Assembly (NCBI GenBank): GCA_013821525.1
Contig: JACDGR010000143.1
Location: 1 to 7,961, forward strand
Source: Actinomycetota bacterium
GTDB lineage: Bacteria > Actinomycetota > Thermoleophilia > Gaiellales > Gaiellaceae
Length of the DNA stretch: 7,961 bases
Reading direction: 5' to 3'
Below the pieces are notes generated by a model. That model worked only from the letters and a program-made list of their open reading frames with translations. It searched no databases and had not been told where the DNA came from. Below are positions 5,551 through 7,961 of the stretch, piece by piece. Numbering within the stretch: position 1 is the first letter of the stretch; each line of letters begins with the position of its first letter. The position numbers were made by a program, and so were the translations under genes.

Positions 5551-6463
5551 GTCACCGCAAGTGTCGGGATCGCGATCGGCAGCGACGTCGAGGTGATGCT
5601 GAAAGAGGCCGACGCGGCGATGTATCGCGCGAAGAGTCAACAGGATGTCGGCTACGCCTTCTTCGATGCCGCAATCGACAATGCTGCGGTGCAGCGTTCT
5701 CGACGCGTCACCGAGCTGCGCGAGGGGGTCGAGCGCCGCGAATTTCGCGTCGACTACCAACCGATCGTCGAGCTGGACACCCAGCAGATCACGACCTACG
5801 AGGCGTTGATCCGCTGGGAGCATCCGCTCGAAGGTCTCGTCCAGCCACTCGATTTCATCCCACTTGCCGAAGAATCGGGCCTGATCGTTCCGATCGGAAG
5901 CTGGGTGCTGCGGGAGGCGTGCTCGTTCGGCGCGGGCCTGCTGGCAGACGGAGCGGACGCAATCGGGATCGCAGTCAACGTCTCGGCGAAGCAACTGCAG
6001 GAACAAGGGCTTCGCCGACCTCGTCGCCGCAGCGCTCGAGGAGTCAGGCTTCCGGGCCGACCTGTTGACGCTCGAGCTGACCGAAAGTGTGCTGCTCGCA
6101 GCAGGTGACAAGGTCGAGCGGCAGCTCGACCTGCTCGACCTGCTCAAGGAGATGGGCGTGATGCTCGCCCTCGACGACTTCGGGACCGGGTACGCGTCAC
6201 TGTCCTACCTGCGGCGTTTCCCCGTCGACATCGTGAAGATCGACCGCAGCTTCACCGCCGAAGTCGGCGATCCCGGCGTCGACCTCGTGCTCCTGAAAGG
6301 AATCATCGATCTCGGAACCGCACTTGGCCTCAAGTTGATCGCCGAGGGCATTCAGACGGTCGAGCAACAACGGATCGTCGAGGGCCTCGGCTACCACAAC
6401 GCCCAGGGCTTCTACTTCGGCTATCCGCAGCGCACGCCGAGCGCGACCGTTCTGCCTCACTGA
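5551..6463 (+). pseudogene. GGDEF-EAL cyclic-di-GMP protein, 5'-truncated and frameshifted
   Basis: The left end holds only the tail of a GGDEF domain: VTASVGIAIG then EADAAMYRAKSQ. It is followed by a nearly complete EAL phosphodiesterase domain, the type that hydrolyses cyclic-di-GMP. EAL marks in order are YEALIRWEHP, LAEESGLI, NVSAKQLQ, LELTES, LDDFGTGYASLSYL, VDIVKIDRSF, AEGIQTVEQ and QGFYFGYP, so the usual metal-binding and catalytic residues all remain. Two defects are visible. Upstream of about 5551 there is no GGDEF core and no plausible start. Near 6007-6009 the frame shifts by one base: removing one G from GGG restores QEQGFADLVAAALEESGF into the second part, which ends at 6463. 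Pieces could be translated from ATG 5593 or from the ATG or other starts near 6065, but neither gives a whole EAL domain. A complete ancestor would have been a GGDEF-EAL signalling protein. Confidence 0.85.
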
Positions 6464-6701
6464 ATGCCGGGTCGGCGGCCGTTCAAGCCGGCCATGACCG
6501 CTGCCGATAGACCGACCGGCGGCGCGTGCCCTGCGGCAGGACTGACGGCAATCATCCCCCGCTTCGCCGCGCCGCCATACGCATCCCGATCAGCGTGCCG
6601 ACGAGCGTCTAGCCGGTCGGGTCGATGCGCCGGCACCTCTCCCACGGCTTTCACACCTGTTCGCGCCGACGCCCGGCCGACGGCGCTGGCAGAGTTCCGA
6701 G
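6464..6701. other. Intergenic stretch without a supportable gene
   Basis: About 240 bases between the EAL remnant and the 93-residue gene. Short open frames on both strands have no family resemblance. A small stem (GGCCG with CGGCC around TTCAAGC, near 6478-6494) follows the EAL stop but is too weak to call a terminator. No repeats or insertion-sequence ends are seen. Confidence 0.4.
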
Positions 6702-6983
6702 GTGTTGCCCATTGTTTTCACCTTGCCGGAGGGCGCGACGTTCGAGCTCGCCTCGGAGGACGCTCGGACGCTCGCGCAGCAACTGTGGCAGATGGGTGCG
6801 GGTGGCACGAATCGTGGTGGGATGGCGCTCTCCGTCGCCATCACCGATGCGTTCGTGGGTGATTTCTCGGTCGAGGTACGGCCCCGGGATCTCGAGGCGC
6901 TCCGGACAGCGCTCGGGCGCCTCGCCTCGGCGCTGCGACTCTCACAGGGGCTCGGCGCCTTCAGAGCCGCCATTCCCGACTGA
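6702..6983 (+). CDS. Small hypothetical protein upstream of copy C
   Basis: A 93-residue protein that I do not recognise. It has a short beta segment (VFTLPEGATFELAS), a helix with SEDARTLAQQLWQM (18-31), a Gly-rich turn (GAGGTNRGG), a beta region VAITDAFVGDFSVEV (45-59) and a C-terminal helix RPRDLEALRTALGRLASAL (60-78). It has no signal peptide, membrane span or Cys cluster. Third-position GC is high, and overlapping frames look like shadows. The start is GTG 6702; TTG at 6705 is possible, and there is no convincing Shine-Dalgarno. CAGAGT ends 6 bases before the GTG, one base off the TAnnnT pattern of copies A and C. Copy C begins 17 bases after its stop, so the two may share regulation. 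Confidence 0.65.
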   Translation: MLPIVFTLPEGATFELASEDARTLAQQLWQMGAGGTNRGGMALSVAITDAFVGDFSVEVRPRDLEALRTALGRLASALRLSQGLGAFRAAIPD

Positions 6984-6988
6984 ACGTC

Positions 6989-6994
6989 TACGGT
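6989..6994 (+). promoter_or_regulatory. Putative leaderless -10 hexamer of copy C
   Basis: TACGGT fits TAnnnT and ends exactly 6 bases before ATG 7001, the same geometry as copy A. The 9-mer CTACGGTGT covering it recurs at 7369-7377, ahead of the 89-residue gene. Confidence 0.45.
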
Positions 6995-7000
6995 GTGACC

Positions 7001-7342
7001 ATGGACGAGCGCGACCGGCGGATGGCCCAGAACGAAGTGCTCTTTCGCGAGGTGAACGAGCGGGTGCGGGACGTTGCCGCCCAGCTCGGAGACGACGGGG
7101 GCTACGAGTACTTCTGCGAGTGCGCGAACAAGGACTGCACCTTTCGCGTCTCGTTGAGCCTCGCGGACTACGAGGCGATCCGGCAGAACCCGAAGCAGTT
7201 CGTCGTGCTTCCCAACCACTACACGCCCGAGATCGAGGACGTCGTTGCCGAGAGCGAGACCTTCTGGATCGTCCGGAAGTCGGGCGAGGCGGGCGACTAC
7301 GTCGCCGAGCTCGACCCGCGCTCGCGCGAGACCAACTCCTAA
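7001..7342 (+). CDS. Small CxCx4C...H protein, copy C (unnamed family)
   Basis: A 113-residue intact member of the same family as copy A. Counted from the upstream in-frame GTG at 6995 it has N-x3-F-R-x2-N-E (13-22), C41-E-C43-x4-C48, Y59-E-x2-R63, Phe69 and His75. These are the same spacings as copy A from the first Cys to the His. It ends with FWIVRKSGEAGDYVAELDPR. I prefer ATG 7001 to GTG 6995 because TACGGT ends 6 bases before it and no Shine-Dalgarno precedes either. Overall identity with copy A is moderate and concentrated at the motif positions, so the duplication is old or the copies have separate roles. Metal binding is inferred from the Cys/His pattern. It is followed 77 bases later by the 89-residue charged protein. 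Confidence 0.87.
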   Translation: MDERDRRMAQNEVLFREVNERVRDVAAQLGDDGGYEYFCECANKDCTFRVSLSLADYEAIRQNPKQFVVLPNHYTPEIEDVVAESETFWIVRKSGEAGDYVAELDPRSRETNS

Positions 7343-7369
7343 AACCCGTACTCACCTCAGACGCCGCGC

Positions 7370-7375
7370 TACGGT
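7370..7375 (+). promoter_or_regulatory. Putative -10 hexamer for the 89-residue gene
   Basis: TACGGT inside CTACGGTGT, identical to the 9-mer before copy C. Here it lies about 44 bases before the ATG at 7420, implying a short leader with a Shine-Dalgarno. Confidence 0.35.
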
Positions 7376-7419
7376 GTACCGGCGCGTGCAGATGCCGCGT
7401 CCGACGACGGAAGGTGCCG

Positions 7420-7689
7420 ATGGCGAGCTCCAAGCGACAGACCACGATGGCAAAGATCGCGCGCGAACAAGCGGTTCGCGAGAAGCGCGCGCGCAAGGCG
7501 GAGAAGAAAGAGGACAAGAAGCAGGCCGCCGCCGACGCTCTCCTCGCGCCGCCGGAAGGCTCTGAATTCGATCTCGAGGCCGAGGACGGCGACGAGGCAG
7601 CGGCTGCGGGCGACCACGACGACGATCGCGATGCGGAACCGAACCGCGATGCGATTGACGCCGGTTCTCCCGGTCCGTCGGCGGCGTAG
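7420..7689 (+). CDS. Small Lys-rich/acidic bipartite protein
   Basis: An 89-residue, strongly bipartite protein. Residues 5-35 are very basic and helical (AKIAREQAVREKRARKAEKK). Residues 47-73 are very acidic (DLEAEDGDEAAAAGDHDDD), and the tail is Pro/Ser/Ala rich. It has no Cys, signal peptide or membrane span. Such proteins are often nucleic-acid- or ribosome-associated, but that is only a composition-based guess. The start is ATG 7420, with GGAAGG (7409-7414) and a 5-base spacer; GTG 7414 is in frame but overlaps the Shine-Dalgarno. The frame stays open far upstream, but that part overlaps copy C and the 93-residue gene in another frame and is not coding. Confidence 0.7.
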   Translation: MASSKRQTTMAKIAREQAVREKRARKAEKKEDKKQAAADALLAPPEGSEFDLEAEDGDEAAAAGDHDDDRDAEPNRDAIDAGSPGPSAA

Positions 7690-7704
7690 GGCACACTGGT
7701 CTGC

Positions 7705-7961
7705 ATGGCCTGGGTTGTCGAAAGCACACGCGCAGTCTCTCCTGATGATGGATCGGGCTGCGACGCCGCCTACCTCGTCAGGTTGACGCAGGGCGAGGAG
7801 ACGGCCGAATCGGTCGTCGGCTTCGCCGCGCCGTCAGCTGTCGCGTCAGGCGGGTACGCCGAGGAGAAGCTGTCGAAGTTCTTGCGCGACGAGCGGCCGC
7901 CGAACGCGATCGTGATCGACGTCGACGGCTCGGTGCGCGTTGTCTCGACCGAGTTCCGTGC
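7705..7961 (+). CDS. Hypothetical protein, 3' end beyond the window
   Basis: An open frame from ATG 7705 runs off the window after 85 codons. The start reads MAWVVESTRAVSPDDGSGC, followed by YLVRLTQGEETAESVVGFA and later NAIVIDVDGSVRVVSTEFR. The alternating hydrophobic and charged pattern suggests a small beta-rich domain. It has no signal peptide and I recognise no family. It begins 15 bases after the previous stop, so it is probably in the same transcript as the 89-residue gene. Third positions are mainly G/C, as expected for a real gene here. No strong Shine-Dalgarno is seen. Confidence 0.6.
   Translation, partial: MAWVVESTRAVSPDDGSGCDAAYLVRLTQGEETAESVVGFAAPSAVASGGYAEEKLSKFLRDERPPNAIVIDVDGSVRVVSTEFR

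Noticed and set aside
5530..6147. Minus-strand open frame of 205 codons opposite the EAL remnant
   Set aside because: The + strand carries clear GGDEF/EAL homology through this interval, so this is its shadow.
6541..6610. Minus-strand phrase TLVGTLIGMRMAARRSGG, resembling a membrane-protein tail
   Set aside because: Only 18 codons lie between two stops; this is too short to distinguish from chance.
6625..7419. Upstream extension of the frame that encodes the 89-residue protein
   Set aside because: This part overlaps the 93-residue gene and copy C in another frame and is Arg/Ser/Pro-rich shadow sequence; only the part from 7420 is supported.
6942..7727. Minus-strand open frame of 261 codons on the right side
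   Set aside because: It is antisense to copy C and the 89-residue gene, Ser/Arg-rich, with no recognisable motif.
1..7961. CRISPR arrays, transposases, insertion-sequence ends or phage genes
   Set aside because: No regularly spaced repeats, no transposase or integrase motifs and no terminal inverted repeats with target duplications were found.

Overview
The window looks like chromosomal DNA of a high-GC actinobacterium. The very G/C-rich third codon positions, GTG starts, a small RsbW-type ATPase, an ANTAR protein and a DUF2090-type aldolase beside glpX fit the Thermoleophilia (Solirubrobacterales/Gaiellales-like) best. That placement is inferred from gene content and was not tested.

Left block (1-3280), all on +: the C-terminal three quarters of arginyl-tRNA synthetase, then glpX (class II fructose-1,6-bisphosphatase), then a DUF2090/class I aldolase-like TIM-barrel protein whose ATG overlaps the glpX stop. 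A strong hairpin closes the block. glpX and the aldolase-like gene suggest two consecutive gluconeogenic steps made from one message. The synthetase has an altered HIGH signature (HVGH read as VVSA).

Middle (3390-5370): a tRNA-Gly(CCC), then a small unnamed protein with a CxCx4C...H signature (copy A), a remnant of a second copy (A'), a stand-alone RsbW-like ATPase, and on the minus strand an ANTAR RNA-binding protein followed by a third, frameshifted copy (B). Right part (5545-7961), all on +: a 5'-truncated and frameshifted GGDEF-EAL (cyclic-di-GMP) gene, a 93-residue unknown protein, an intact fourth copy of the small family (C), an 89-residue Lys-rich/acidic protein, and the start of an unknown gene cut by the window end.

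The main discovery candidate is the small cysteine family. Copies A, B (after frame correction) and C share N-x3-F-R-x2-N-E, then C-E-C-x4-C-x10-Y-E-x2-R-x5-F-x5-H with no change of spacing, and A' keeps the Y-E...H part. Two copies are intact and two are broken, all within about 3.8 kb and mixed with signalling genes (RsbW-like ATPase, ANTAR, cyclic-di-GMP). Copies A and C each have a TAnnnT hexamer exactly 6 nt before the ATG, which suggests leaderless transcripts. The 3.93-6.70 kb stretch is a decaying region with several gene fragments. Both intragenic frameshifts lie in short G/C runs, so sequence error must be excluded before calling them true pseudogenes.
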